A DNA stretch of 64,000 nucleotides from Paenibacillus guangzhouensis (GTDB taxonomy: Bacteria; Bacillota; Bacilli; Paenibacillales; Paenibacillaceae). Made by a program: the position numbers and the translations under genes. Below are positions 10,024 to 18,171 of the stretch, piece by piece; the first letter of the stretch is position 1; each line of letters begins with the position of its first letter. The DNA is taken from the NCBI RefSeq assembly GCF_009363075.1, contig NZ_CP045293.1:5677501-5741500 (forward strand). Reading direction: 5' to 3'. The notes below the pieces were generated by a model. It was not told where the DNA came from, did no database searches, and saw only the letters and a program-made list of their open reading frames with translations.

Positions 10024-11091
10024 CTACGCAAGATTGCTGAGAGGATTCGACTCGGAGAGCAAGGCTTCTTTCGCCAAAATATACATCGCGCTGCTCCATC
10101 CGAGCGGGGTATTCGGATTCGCCGCGGCGGTCCCGCCATAATAGAGCTCCGGCAGTACGCCAGGCTTTGTCATGAGGCTCTCCGTTCGGTGGATATAGCT
10201 GCGCGCTTCTTCATAGCGGCCAAGCGTCAGGTGGCAAAGGGCGAGCCACGGCAATCCGAAGGTCCATTCCGCCTCCGTACCGCGATAGAAATCACGGGGC
10301 TGGTGTCGGCCATGATGGGGTTCAAGGGTGCTGTAGTAGCTGTCCCCCTCGTAGCGGATGAGGCCGCGGTCTCGCAGCAACTGCTGCTCGGCCCGCTGCA
10401 CGATGATATCGCCCAGCATGCCAGTAAACAGACGATACGGGTACACGAGGCTGAGCTGTGCAAGATCCGTTGATTTTTCCTGACTTTCATGGGGGAAGAG
10501 GGTGAGTAAGGCATGAAGTCCTTTATCAATCAAGGCATCGGGCACAAGCACGTATGGCTCAACGGCTTTGAGCCCAGCTACGCAAGCGCCGATCGAGGAG
10601 GCATGCACCTCCCGTGCTTCTTCCCACATGCCGTTATCTGGGTCATGCCAATATTCGATGTGGCCTAGATATTCGACCAGTCGCTGGACGATCTCGAGAT
10701 CTTTGTCATCACGGAACATTCGCTTGCCTGCGGCAAGTCCAGAACCGATCCCGAAGAGGAAGGCTCCGATCATATCATGCTGGACATGTCCCCAGTTCTG
10801 ATCATGAATTTCCAGAACGTCCTGCGCTGAATAGCGGGCGTGAAGATACTCCCATTCATACGAAGGCTTCTGCTTCGAGAGAATGTGCAGCTTCCATTCG
10901 TAGGTACGGAACAAATCTAGCAGCCGATAATAGGTTGATTCATAGTATCGATTTGGTTTATTTAGATAGGGCAGCGACATATAGACACAGTCACGAATCC
11001 AGACGTATTGATAATCCTTCGACGGACTGGCGATGTATAGTCCATGGGGCAGGCGCAGTTGATCCAGAATTAGATAGCTCTCCTTTAACAT
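10024..11091 (-). CDS. GH15-family glucoamylase-like protein
   Basis: 355 aa, an (alpha/alpha)6-barrel of the GH15 glucoamylase/phosphorylase-kinase type. Seen motifs are YQYVWIRDCVYMSLPY near residue 27 (substrate-binding Arg-Asp), NGMWEEAREVHASS near 155 with the candidate general acid Glu, and PGVLPELYYGGTAAANPNTPLGWSSAMY at the end with the candidate base. It lacks both an N-terminal beta-sandwich domain and a signal peptide, so it is likely cytosolic and acts on intracellular maltooligosaccharide or glycogen. AGGAGG lies about 9 bases before the ATG. It precedes the DUF4912-GH57 operon on the same strand but is separated by a terminator. Exact reaction unproven. Confidence 0.8.
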   Translation of the reverse strand: MLKESYLILDQLRLPHGLYIASPSKDYQYVWIRDCVYMSLPYLNKPNRYYESTYYRLLDLFRTYEWKLHILSKQKPSYEWEYLHARYSAQDVLEIHDQNWGHVQHDMIGAFLFGIGSGLAAGKRMFRDDKDLEIVQRLVEYLGHIEYWHDPDNGMWEEAREVHASSIGACVAGLKAVEPYVLVPDALIDKGLHALLTLFPHESQEKSTDLAQLSLVYPYRLFTGMLGDIIVQRAEQQLLRDRGLIRYEGDSYYSTLEPHHGRHQPRDFYRGTEAEWTFGLPWLALCHLTLGRYEEARSYIHRTESLMTKPGVLPELYYGGTAAANPNTPLGWSSAMYILAKEALLSESNPLSNLA

Positions 11092-11257
11092 AGGGGTGAT
11101 TCCTCCTCTTAGGTCACTGAAATCTCCATTCTATTAAGCAGTCTGTCCGATTTCCGAATCTATTAAACTTGTGATGATTAGACCTTTTTCGTTGTATAAT
11201 GGATAATCATAGTCATGTTCGGCAAGATCTCGTAATGCGAGAGAGGAGGCGTAATGG

Positions 11258-12373
11258 ATGAGAGTGATCATTGTGGATGATGAGCGGTTAGCTCTACAGA
11301 GCATGAAGAAGCACCTGCATGAGCTCGGTTCATTCGATATTGTAGGGATATTCCAGGATCCGCAGGAAGTGTTGGACTGGATGCAGCGGGATCGCGTCGA
11401 TGTCGCATTCCTAGATATCGAGATGCCAGAGATGAGCGGGATGGTGCTCGCTGAACGGTTGATGGAGATTCATCCTTCCATTGAAATCGTGTTCGTTACG
11501 GCCTACAGTCATTATGCGATCGATGCATTTGAAATCAATGCGCTAGACTACTTAATGAAGCCTGTGCAGAGGGTCAGGCTGGAGAAGACCATGCGTCGTC
11601 TTCGGGAACGTTCCGAAGCCGAAGTTGAAGTGAAGAAGCTGGGTTCGCAAGCAATGCTGGGTTGTCTGCTGAATCTGCATTATCGGACTGCCGCGCAGGA
11701 AATTCAGACCTTTGGATGGCGGACGACCAAGGCGCAGGAATTGTTCGCATTCTTGCTCCATCACCGGGGACATACTGTGCATAAGGAGACGATCCTCGAA
11801 TGGATGTGGCCGGAATTTGAGATCGAGAAATCTACGGCGCATCTGTATACGACGATCTATCAGATTCGCAGAGTGATTAAGCAAATGGGGCTGGACATAC
11901 AGGTCAAATATAAAGATGAAGGCTATTGCTTTGAACGAGGGAGCTTGCTCATCGACGTTGATGTATGGGAGCAAGGAATTCGATCTGCCCCGCCTGTCTC
12001 GCCAGAGACACTGGAGCAGCAGCACGATTTGCTCGATTTGTATCGCGGAGACTATCTCAGCGATCATCGGTACATCTGGGCCGAGAGCGAGCGGGAGCGG
12101 CTTCGGATGATGTGGTTCGTTCATGCGAAGCAGGTGATTGATTGCCACATGCAGCTAGAGCAGTATACCGAGGCGGTACAGCTGCTTCAGCAGCTGCAGG
12201 AACGGTACCCTTACGTAGAAGACAGTTATTTCGGGATGATGAAGATTCACGCGATGCATGGCAATTTAGGCGAAGTCAAGCGCCAGTATGAACGGCTTAC
12301 GCTCACCCTACAACAGGAACTGGGCGTTGAACCAAGCGAAGCGATTCATGCGTGGTATACTGAGCGGATGTGA
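11258..12373 (+). CDS. Response regulator with SARP-type winged helix and BTAD domain
   Basis: 371 aa. Residues 1-118 are a receiver domain with IIVDDE, the phosphoacceptor in AFLDIEMPEMSG (about Asp55), the T in FVTAY and the K in LMKPV. Residues 150-230 are an OmpR-like winged helix of the SARP type, and 235-371 a bacterial transcriptional activation (BTAD) domain of TPR-like helices (EDSYFGMMKIHAMHGNLGEVKRQYE). GAGGAGG precedes the ATG. No histidine kinase lies next to it, so it is an orphan. It diverges from the GH15 gene 166 bp away, which is a possible target, though nothing in the sequence proves this. Confidence 0.9.
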   Translation: MRVIIVDDERLALQSMKKHLHELGSFDIVGIFQDPQEVLDWMQRDRVDVAFLDIEMPEMSGMVLAERLMEIHPSIEIVFVTAYSHYAIDAFEINALDYLMKPVQRVRLEKTMRRLRERSEAEVEVKKLGSQAMLGCLLNLHYRTAAQEIQTFGWRTTKAQELFAFLLHHRGHTVHKETILEWMWPEFEIEKSTAHLYTTIYQIRRVIKQMGLDIQVKYKDEGYCFERGSLLIDVDVWEQGIRSAPPVSPETLEQQHDLLDLYRGDYLSDHRYIWAESERERLRMMWFVHAKQVIDCHMQLEQYTEAVQLLQQLQERYPYVEDSYFGMMKIHAMHGNLGEVKRQYERLTLTLQQELGVEPSEAIHAWYTERM

Positions 12374-12497
12374 CGAGCAGTGATTGGACTGCCGGGGATA
12401 TCGAAGTGCGTGCGAACACGCATGAATATAAACGAAATAACGATAGTTTGGAGCAATTGACCAAGCACATTCCTGAACCATGATGGTAATTCGAAAG

Positions 12498-12531
12498 AAC
12501 CTGTTCTCTCCTCGGGAGGACAGGTTTTTTT
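12498..12531 (+). terminator. Rho-independent terminator
   Basis: AACCTGT and ACAGGTT arms with an inner TCTCCTCGGGAGGA stem run into seven T residues, about 125 bp after the response regulator stop. The 124 bp before it hold no gene that I can see. Confidence 0.9.
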
Positions 12532-12614
12532 CCGTTTGATCGCATTGGTTCAGTTATTGTTCAGCGCGCCGTAATAGAATGTCCCCTAGAGTATCTTGAA
12601 GGAGGAGAAATAGG

Positions 12615-13277
12615 TTGAAATATACCGGAAGACTCGTATTATCGATCATTACGGTGGCGCTTACGGTCAGTTTGAATACGTACCTTATGTCGATCCGATT
12701 GTTCAATATATATATTATCGTCATTTCTTGCGGGGCCATCGTACTATCATGGGTGGGAGGCAAACGCTATGATGAGGTGCGCGACGAAGCGGATCTCGAC
12801 TCGCTTACCCCTGCGTATCGACGTAGAACTGCGTACCACCTATTCGATCGACTGCAGCAGAGAGCAAGGAGGTCTGGACGAGCAGTCGCCGTATTTTTCA
12901 TTGATATCGATGATTTTAAGTTGATTAACGATCATTACGGTCACGCCGTCGGCGACGTCATGCTGCGAAAGACCGCGGAAGCCCTTATGGAGGTGGATGC
13001 CTGTGAGACGCATGTCGTTCGGTTTGGCGGGGATGAATTCCTCGTGCTCGCGTTGTGTGATAGCGAAGCGGAGCTTCAAGACACACATCGTCGAATGGTG
13101 CAGCGGCTAGAAGCGATTCCTGCCTTAACCGCGGTCTCCTTAACGGTGTCGATTGGCTATGCTTGGTATCCGCAGCAGGGTATGCGGCTCGATGACCTCA
13201 TTGATTCCGCTGATCAACAGATGATGGAAGCGAAGCGACGCCTCAAGCAAGGTAGGCGCAATGCGGTCATACGCTGA
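12615..13277 (+). CDS. Membrane-anchored GGDEF diguanylate cyclase
   Basis: 220 aa. Two hydrophobic segments (about 5-26 and 29-47) anchor a cytosolic GGDEF domain (60-215) that makes cyclic di-GMP from two GTP. The active-site loop RFGGDEF is intact, the metal-binding FIDIDDFKLINDHYGHAVGD is present, and SIGYAWYP closes the domain. No inhibitory RxxD site is evident before GGDEF. The start is TTG at 12615 with GGAGGAG 7 bases upstream; the next in-frame ATG would lose membrane segments. It stands alone between two terminators, so its signal input is unknown. Confidence 0.92.
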   Translation: MKYTGRLVLSIITVALTVSLNTYLMSIRLFNIYIIVISCGAIVLSWVGGKRYDEVRDEADLDSLTPAYRRRTAYHLFDRLQQRARRSGRAVAVFFIDIDDFKLINDHYGHAVGDVMLRKTAEALMEVDACETHVVRFGGDEFLVLALCDSEAELQDTHRRMVQRLEAIPALTAVSLTVSIGYAWYPQQGMRLDDLIDSADQQMMEAKRRLKQGRRNAVIR

Positions 13278-13306
13278 AGAACATATGAATATCACGAAAG
13301 ACATGA

Positions 13307-13351
13307 AGAAGCCCCTGTACTCGAATTGAGTAGCGTGAGGGCTTCTTTGTT
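13307..13351 (+). terminator. Rho-independent terminator of the GGDEF gene
   Basis: AGAAGCCC and GGGCTTCT arms with an inner TACTC/GAGTA stem are followed by TTGTTT, 30 bp after the stop codon. Confidence 0.85.
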
Positions 13352-13381
13352 TCTCAAAGATGTGTGTATGTAATCACGGAT

Positions 13382-13412
13382 AATTCTGAAATTTTCAGAA
13401 AATTTCAGAATT
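13382..13412. repeat. 31-bp perfect palindrome at the edge of a gene remnant
   Basis: AATTCTGAAATTTT, a 3-base spacer CAG, and the exact complement AAAATTTCAGAATT. Homology of the following glycosyltransferase remnant begins within a few bases after this palindrome, so it marks or lies very near the break point. It has no T-run of terminator type and no flanking gene start that it could plausibly control. Confidence 0.75.
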
Positions 13413-13413
13413 T

Positions 13414-14073
13414 ACCACTGGGATTTGCATTGTACGTACGGCGCTGATGCGCGAGATTGGCGGCTGGGACGAAGATGCGATTACGGAAGACACGGCGGTA
13501 TCATTCGAGATTCTTACGCGAGGCCAGCTGATTGCACTGGCACCGAAGGCAGAAGTGTAACAGCAGGAGCCTGAGCAGCTGAGCGTATATATGCGGCAAC
13601 GAGAGCGCTGGGCGAAGGGAAATTACCGTGTTGTTATCGATAATCTGCATCATTTGTTTAATACGTCGAGCTGGCGGATTAAACTGCATGTGCTCTATTA
13701 TGCCGCGAGCTATTTCTGGTTCATGATCGCACTGATTATCTCGGATATTATTTTCGTCGTGAATATCGTGTATCGGATCATGGGGTTGTTCAACCCGGCG
13801 GTTGTGTCGCCGTTCCAATTCACGAGCGATGTCTACGTCTATCTGGTGATTGCATGGGCGCTAATGTATTACATCTATGTGCTGCAGATCAATCTAGCGC
13901 TCGCATCGGATATCGGTCAGAGCAATATCCGCAATTTTATTTTGTCCTGCGTTTCTTATTTTACGTATGCGCAGTTATTCCTAATCATATCCCTCAAAGC
14001 GTTCTATTCCATGATTGTGGACCGCATCAGCGGCAGGCAGAGCAAATGGTACAAGACGCAGCGATTCGATTAG
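13414..14073 (+). pseudogene. Remnant of a membrane GT2 glycosyltransferase (cellulose/hyaluronan synthase-like)
   Basis: The frame reads GICIVRTALMREIGGWDEDAITED, then a TAA at 13558-13560, then QQEPEQLSVYMRQRERWAKGN and several membrane helices to the stop at 14073. These are the TED and Q(Q/R)xRW motifs of processive family 2 glycosyltransferases. The N-terminal half with the nucleotide-binding motifs is missing, and the in-frame stop falls where the family has an aromatic or polar residue before EQEP. A 160-codon frame from the ATG at 13591 remains open but would encode only the QRxRW helix and membrane tail, so it is unlikely to be functional. Deletion plus point decay is the simplest history. 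Confidence 0.85.
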
Positions 14074-14075
14074 CG

Positions 14076-14099
14076 GCAGACCCTTCGGGGTCTGCTTTT
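14076..14099 (+). terminator. Rho-independent terminator after the GT2 remnant
   Basis: GCAGACC and GGTCTGC arms around a CTTCGG-type loop are followed by TTTT directly after the stop of the remnant. Confidence 0.9.
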
Positions 14100-14120
14100 C
14101 GGTGTTAGCGAGTTCCTGCC

Positions 14121-14360
14121 TTAATGACCGCGAAGACCTAGAACGATCTTCAGCTTCTTGCGGTTCTTCACACCCCATTTAAACCCTTCCCTCGTATCAA
14201 GGATGAGCACGTACGTACCTACCCACATTCTCAGATATATTGCTTCAAGTCGAAAGGGTCGTGCCCAGCCCTTCACCTCGTATTCCGTACCGTCTTCACG
14301 CTCGAATTCAGTCCGAATAAACCAGCGGTTGCCTAGTCCGATCTCGATATACTTTTTCAA
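14121..14360 (-). CDS. DUF3977 family small protein
   Basis: 79 aa. The opening MKKYIEIGLGNRWFIRTE and the segments AIYLRMWVGTYVLILDTREGFK and KIVLG fit DUF3977, a Bacillales family of unknown role. It is basic, mostly beta-strand by pattern, with no signal peptide. The start is TTG at 14360 with GGAGG 6 bases upstream. It is transcribed toward the GT2 remnant and diverges from the DUF1284 gene. Function unknown. Confidence 0.75.
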   Translation of the reverse strand: MKKYIEIGLGNRWFIRTEFEREDGTEYEVKGWARPFRLEAIYLRMWVGTYVLILDTREGFKWGVKNRKKLKIVLGLRGH

Positions 14361-14497
14361 GCGGGACCTCCATCATATTCGTCTTCACATCCATAATATG
14401 CCTATTCTAGCATAATTCCTTGAGAGAGACCCTGCAGGGTTCCTTCTTGTCAACTCTAGTGATACAATCTGGTTAACAAAAGGGGCGAGGTGAGGCA

Positions 14498-14917
14498 TTG
14501 AATATTCAACTACGAGGACATCATCTATTATGCCTGCTAGGTTATCGAGGGAAGGGCTATTCGGATGGATTCTGCGCGAACATGACCGAAATCTATGAGA
14601 GGCTACGCATGGAGCCGCAGACGATGATCGAGATTGTCTCGGGGCCGGATGCGATCTGTGCCGCATTTCCTTCGGATCAGCCCTCGCATTGTCAGAATCG
14701 GACCGTATATCACAAGGATCAAGAGATTCTAGCGCGAGTCGGAATACGTATTGGAGATTCTGCTAGCTGGACGGAGATATGCGAGGCGGTTGCGAGGCAG
14801 ATTGTCCCAAGCGACATCAACCAGATCTGCGCCGATTGCATTTGGCATCCGCTTGGCGTATGTCAGGAAGGCGTGGCCCATATCCGTTCGGATCGAACGC
14901 TTCGCAAGCTGCCATAG
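14498..14917 (+). CDS. DUF1284 family protein
   Basis: 139 aa. The N-terminus LRGHHLLCLLGYRGKGYS is the hallmark of DUF1284. Conserved His-His plus several cysteines (SHCQNR, ICADCIWHPLGVCQ) suggest metal binding, possibly an iron-sulphur or zinc site; this is inference. The start is TTG at 14498 with GAGGTGAGG upstream. It stands alone, and no pathway link is visible. Confidence 0.8.
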   Translation: MNIQLRGHHLLCLLGYRGKGYSDGFCANMTEIYERLRMEPQTMIEIVSGPDAICAAFPSDQPSHCQNRTVYHKDQEILARVGIRIGDSASWTEICEAVARQIVPSDINQICADCIWHPLGVCQEGVAHIRSDRTLRKLP

Positions 14918-15023
14918 GGATCCTTACCCAGCGGAGGGACCAAAAAGCACATACCCCATCCCGAATAGAGATGATATAGTAGAAGGAACGAAATTCAACT
15001 AGACGACAAAGGGTGTTGCAAAT

Positions 15024-15842
15024 ATGGCATACAAAATGATTGTACTCGACTTAGACGATACATTGCTGCGCGATGATCAGACGATCTCGCCGCGGACGAA
15101 GGAAGCGTTAATGCGTGCGCAAGAGGAAGGCGTAAAGGTTGTACTCGCTTCAGGCCGCCCGACCTATGGCATGGTAGGCATCGCGAAGGAGCTGGAGCTT
15201 GAGAAGTTCGGCAGCTTCATTCTTTCTTTTAACGGCGCGAAGATTATCAATTGCAAGACTAGCGAGGAGCTGTTCAGCAGCACTTTGTCTGTGGATACGG
15301 TGCACGAGCTGTACGCGAAGAGCCAGGAAGAGAACGTATCGATCTTGACTTATGTAGCCGATGAGATCGTGACGGCATGGAAGAACGAGTATACCGAAGT
15401 CGAATCCAACTTAACGGGGATGAACATCCACGAGGTTGACAGCTTCGTAGAGGCGGTCGACGTACCGGTGGTGAAATCGTTGATGGTCGCGGCGCCTGAG
15501 CGGTTGATCGAAGTTGAGAAGAAGCTGAAGCAGGTGTATGCTGGCAGGCTGAACGTCATGCGTTCGAAGCCGTTTTTCCTCGAGTTCACCGAAGTCGGCG
15601 TCGATAAAGGGACAAGCCTCCATCATCTCATCCAGAAGCTAGGCATTCAGCAATCTGAAGTGATTGCGATGGGCGACAGCTACAATGACGTGGCGATGAT
15701 TGAATTCGCGGGACTTGGCGTGGCCATGGGCAATGCCCCGGATGATATTAAGGCGATTGCGAACTATGTCACGGATACGAACATGAATGACGGTGTGGCA
15801 AAGGTCGTAGAACAATTCGTATTAACCCCTCAGCATGTTTAA
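15024..15842 (+). CDS. Cof-type HAD-IIB phosphatase
   Basis: 272 aa, typical for the Cof/YidA group of cytosolic sugar-phosphate or nucleotide phosphatases. All four HAD motifs are visible: DLDDTLL with nucleophile and acid Asp (residues 9 and 11), the Ser/Thr of ASGRP (near 42), the Lys of VDKGTSL (near 195), and GDSYNDVAMIEFAG (near 217). The cap of type C2B lies between motifs II and III. The substrate cannot be read from the sequence. It is a single gene with its own terminator. Confidence 0.92.
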   Translation: MAYKMIVLDLDDTLLRDDQTISPRTKEALMRAQEEGVKVVLASGRPTYGMVGIAKELELEKFGSFILSFNGAKIINCKTSEELFSSTLSVDTVHELYAKSQEENVSILTYVADEIVTAWKNEYTEVESNLTGMNIHEVDSFVEAVDVPVVKSLMVAAPERLIEVEKKLKQVYAGRLNVMRSKPFFLEFTEVGVDKGTSLHHLIQKLGIQQSEVIAMGDSYNDVAMIEFAGLGVAMGNAPDDIKAIANYVTDTNMNDGVAKVVEQFVLTPQHV

Positions 15843-15864
15843 TTGCTATGCATCATAATCGGAT

Positions 15865-15903
15865 AACGCGTATTTCTGCAAGGGCGGAAATGCGCGTTTT
15901 TTA
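15865..15903 (+). terminator. Rho-independent terminator of the HAD gene
   Basis: AACGCGTATTTC and GAAATGCGCGTT arms (one mismatch) flank a 10-base loop and are followed by TTTT, 22 bp after the HAD stop. Confidence 0.9.
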
Positions 15904-15986
15904 GGTTCGGCGCGTTTGACGAATATGGTAAAATGGAAAAGGTGTCTTTCTCATACATCTAAAATGATAAATATGGTAGGTGTTGC

Positions 15987-17096
15987 ATGCTTAATGCATA
16001 TTTATTTCCGATTTCCTATGCTTTCTTAACTTTTCCCATCGCTGCGTTATTGTTCACGATGCCATTCTTGATCGTGCAATATCGCAGACATGGCTATATT
16101 CATAAGTTCAGAGCGCTGGTTCTCTATTTGCTGCTGCTCTACTTAATGAATGCTCTCTATCTGATCATTCTACCGTTGCCGGCATCGATTCATAATCTGC
16201 CGCCGAAGGCTGCAACTTATTTCCAGACGATACCGTTCAATTTCGTAGAAGATATCGCAAGAGAGACGTCTGCGAAGCTCGGTAGTCCGTCGACGTACCT
16301 GCACCTTCTCAAAGAGCGGGCGTTCCTCCAAGTACTATTCAACGTGCTGCTCCTTGTCCCGTTCGGGATGTTCCTGCGTTATTATTTCCGCGCAGGTTGG
16401 GTGAAGTGTCTCGTGATGTCTTTCGGATTATCGTTATTCTTCGAACTGACGCAGGTGACCGGTATCTATGGCATCTATGACTATCCGTATCGGCTGTTCG
16501 ATGTCGATGATCTGATGGCGAATACGTTCGGCGGCATGGTCGGGTTCGTGCTCGCGGAATGGGTGTCGAAGCTGCTGCCACGCATGGATCGGCTGGATGC
16601 TGGGGTTGATTTGTCGACAAAGCGGGTATCTTATACGCGCCGCGGGATTGCCTTCTTTTTCGATTGGTGTATCGTCTTCCCGATCTCCGCTTTTTTGGCG
16701 GTAGCCGGGCTCTCGACTTCCTATGTGGTCGTTGTTGCGCTATATTTCATTGTGCTGCCGTATATGACAAATGGACGGACCTTCGGCAAGTGGATCGTGC
16801 GGATTCACGTGAAAGGACAAGGAGACCGGATTGGACTCAAGGAGCTTGTGATCCGATACGGGCTGCTCTATGTGGTCGTCGGCGGGTTGAACGTCCTATT
16901 CGTCTTCAATGTGCAAGAAATGCCGGGCGTGTTCGGCGTGTTGTATGGATTAGGCTTATTCGTTATGAATGTTTGGTTTGGTATTCACTGTCTCCGCTGC
17001 TTGTTCAATCGGAACAAGGAGTTGTTCTATGAGAAGAAGAGCGGTACCAAGCATGTGATCTCTATATATTCCAAGAAAGTTAACAACCAAGAGTAA
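15987..17096 (+). CDS. VanZ-like and RDD domain membrane protein
   Basis: 369 aa with about eight hydrophobic segments. Residues 10-190 fit the VanZ-like domain (NVLLLVPFGMFLRYYF and LSLFFELTQVTGIYGI...RLFDVDDLMANTFGG, the typical E-x-x-Q and D-x-x-D-x-x-x-N). Residues 210-345 fit the RDD domain (RRGIAFFFDWCIVFP, GRTFGKWIVRIHV). VanZ proteins are linked to teicoplanin resistance in enterococci, but most chromosomal copies have no known role. It begins a same-strand run with the MazG-like gene 17 bp downstream. Confidence 0.85.
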   Translation: MLNAYLFPISYAFLTFPIAALLFTMPFLIVQYRRHGYIHKFRALVLYLLLLYLMNALYLIILPLPASIHNLPPKAATYFQTIPFNFVEDIARETSAKLGSPSTYLHLLKERAFLQVLFNVLLLVPFGMFLRYYFRAGWVKCLVMSFGLSLFFELTQVTGIYGIYDYPYRLFDVDDLMANTFGGMVGFVLAEWVSKLLPRMDRLDAGVDLSTKRVSYTRRGIAFFFDWCIVFPISAFLAVAGLSTSYVVVVALYFIVLPYMTNGRTFGKWIVRIHVKGQGDRIGLKELVIRYGLLYVVVGGLNVLFVFNVQEMPGVFGVLYGLGLFVMNVWFGIHCLRCLFNRNKELFYEKKSGTKHVISIYSKKVNNQE

Positions 17097-17113
17097 GGAT
17101 GAGGTGAAGCGCC

Positions 17114-17443
17114 GTGAGTGACAACCGTGATACGACACAAGCATGGATTGAGCAATTCTATCAAGCGCGAGGGTGGTCGAATTACGGCCCTTTTGAGCGT
17201 GTTGGCTTCCTAATGGAAGAGGTTGGGGAGACCGCACGGGCGATTCGTGCCATCGAAATCGGCCGAGATCGGCCTGATGAGCTTGTGCAGCCGATGGAAC
17301 GTTTGCGTCAGGAATTGGTGGAGGAGTTAGGGGATGTTCTCGGCAACATCATCATTCTCGCGAACATGTATGATGTGTCGTTAGATCAAATTCTAGAAGT
17401 TCATAAAGACAAATTAACGAAGCGATATCAGAGTGGAGTGTGA
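17114..17443 (+). CDS. MazG-like nucleotide pyrophosphohydrolase
   Basis: 109 aa, a single MazG-like all-alpha NTP pyrophosphohydrolase domain of the dimeric dCTPase/MazG type. LMEEVGETARAI and EELVEELGDVLGNIIILAN carry the EExxE and ExxD metal ligands. The start is GTG at 17114 with GAGGTGAAG upstream. It overlaps almost directly with the LOG gene (3-base gap), indicating cotranscription. A house-cleaning role on non-canonical nucleotides would fit a LOG partner that cleaves nucleoside monophosphates. Substrate unproven. Confidence 0.85.
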   Translation: MSDNRDTTQAWIEQFYQARGWSNYGPFERVGFLMEEVGETARAIRAIEIGRDRPDELVQPMERLRQELVEELGDVLGNIIILANMYDVSLDQILEVHKDKLTKRYQSGV

Positions 17444-17446
17444 GCA

Positions 17447-18028
17447 GTGATGAAAAAGATTTGTGTATTCGCAGGATCGAACGTAGGAACAAGCCCTGAA
17501 TATGAACAAAAGGCGGAAGAGCTCGGCCAATTGCTTGTCTCCAATAATATCGAGCTCATCTATGGCGGCTCCAAGATTGGCCTCATGGGCCGGGTTGCAG
17601 ATACGGTCTTAGCGGCAGGCGGACGCGCAGTTGGCGTTATGCCGCGAAATTTGTTCCGCGGGGAAATGGTGCATCCGAACTTAACCGAGCTGCACGAGGT
17701 CGACGGCATGCACGAGCGTAAGGCGTTAATGTCTGAGTTGTCGGATGGCTACATTGCCTTGCCTGGCGGACTTGGCACATATGAAGAGCTGTTCGAGGTG
17801 CTTAGCTGGTCACAGCTTGGTATTCATAAGAAACCTGTCGGTGTGCTGAATGTCCAAGGATTCTATCAACCGATGGCTGATATGCTCGAGCGTACTGTGG
17901 AAGCGGGATTCATGCAGCGATCGAATCTTGGCTTAGTCTTGGTGGAAGCAGCGCCGCAGGAATTGCTCCGCCAGATGTTAAGCTACACACCGCCCGTGCA
18001 GACGAACAAATGGAATGAGCTGAAATAG
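17447..18028 (+). CDS. LOG family nucleoside 5'-monophosphate phosphoribohydrolase
   Basis: 193 aa, full length for the TIGR00730/LOG family, which cleaves the N-glycosidic bond of AMP or cytokinin monophosphates. The signature PGGLGTYEELFE (near residue 107) and the catalytic Arg/Glu in MHERKALMSELSDGY are intact, and the N-terminal CVFAGSNVG binds the phosphate. The start is GTG at 17447 or ATG at 17450; GGAG at 17435 suits either. Cytosolic. Bacterial members outside plant associates probably act on nucleotides generally. Confidence 0.9.
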   Translation: MMKKICVFAGSNVGTSPEYEQKAEELGQLLVSNNIELIYGGSKIGLMGRVADTVLAAGGRAVGVMPRNLFRGEMVHPNLTELHEVDGMHERKALMSELSDGYIALPGGLGTYEELFEVLSWSQLGIHKKPVGVLNVQGFYQPMADMLERTVEAGFMQRSNLGLVLVEAAPQELLRQMLSYTPPVQTNKWNELK

Positions 18029-18171
18029 CTGCTGCCGTAATAGCCTGTCCTGATGAAGGGGTGGGCTTTTCGTCAAAATTATGGATTAATTTACCTATTC
18101 ATGAGATGATTAACAGGTTGGTTCAAATGGGTTATTCATAGATTCTACTGAGGGAGTGTGGTTCAGGAAGT

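Noticed and set aside
13591-14073. 160-aa frame as an intact membrane protein gene
   Set aside because: It is the in-frame tail of a GT2 glycosyltransferase; homology continues upstream through a stop codon, so it was called a remnant.
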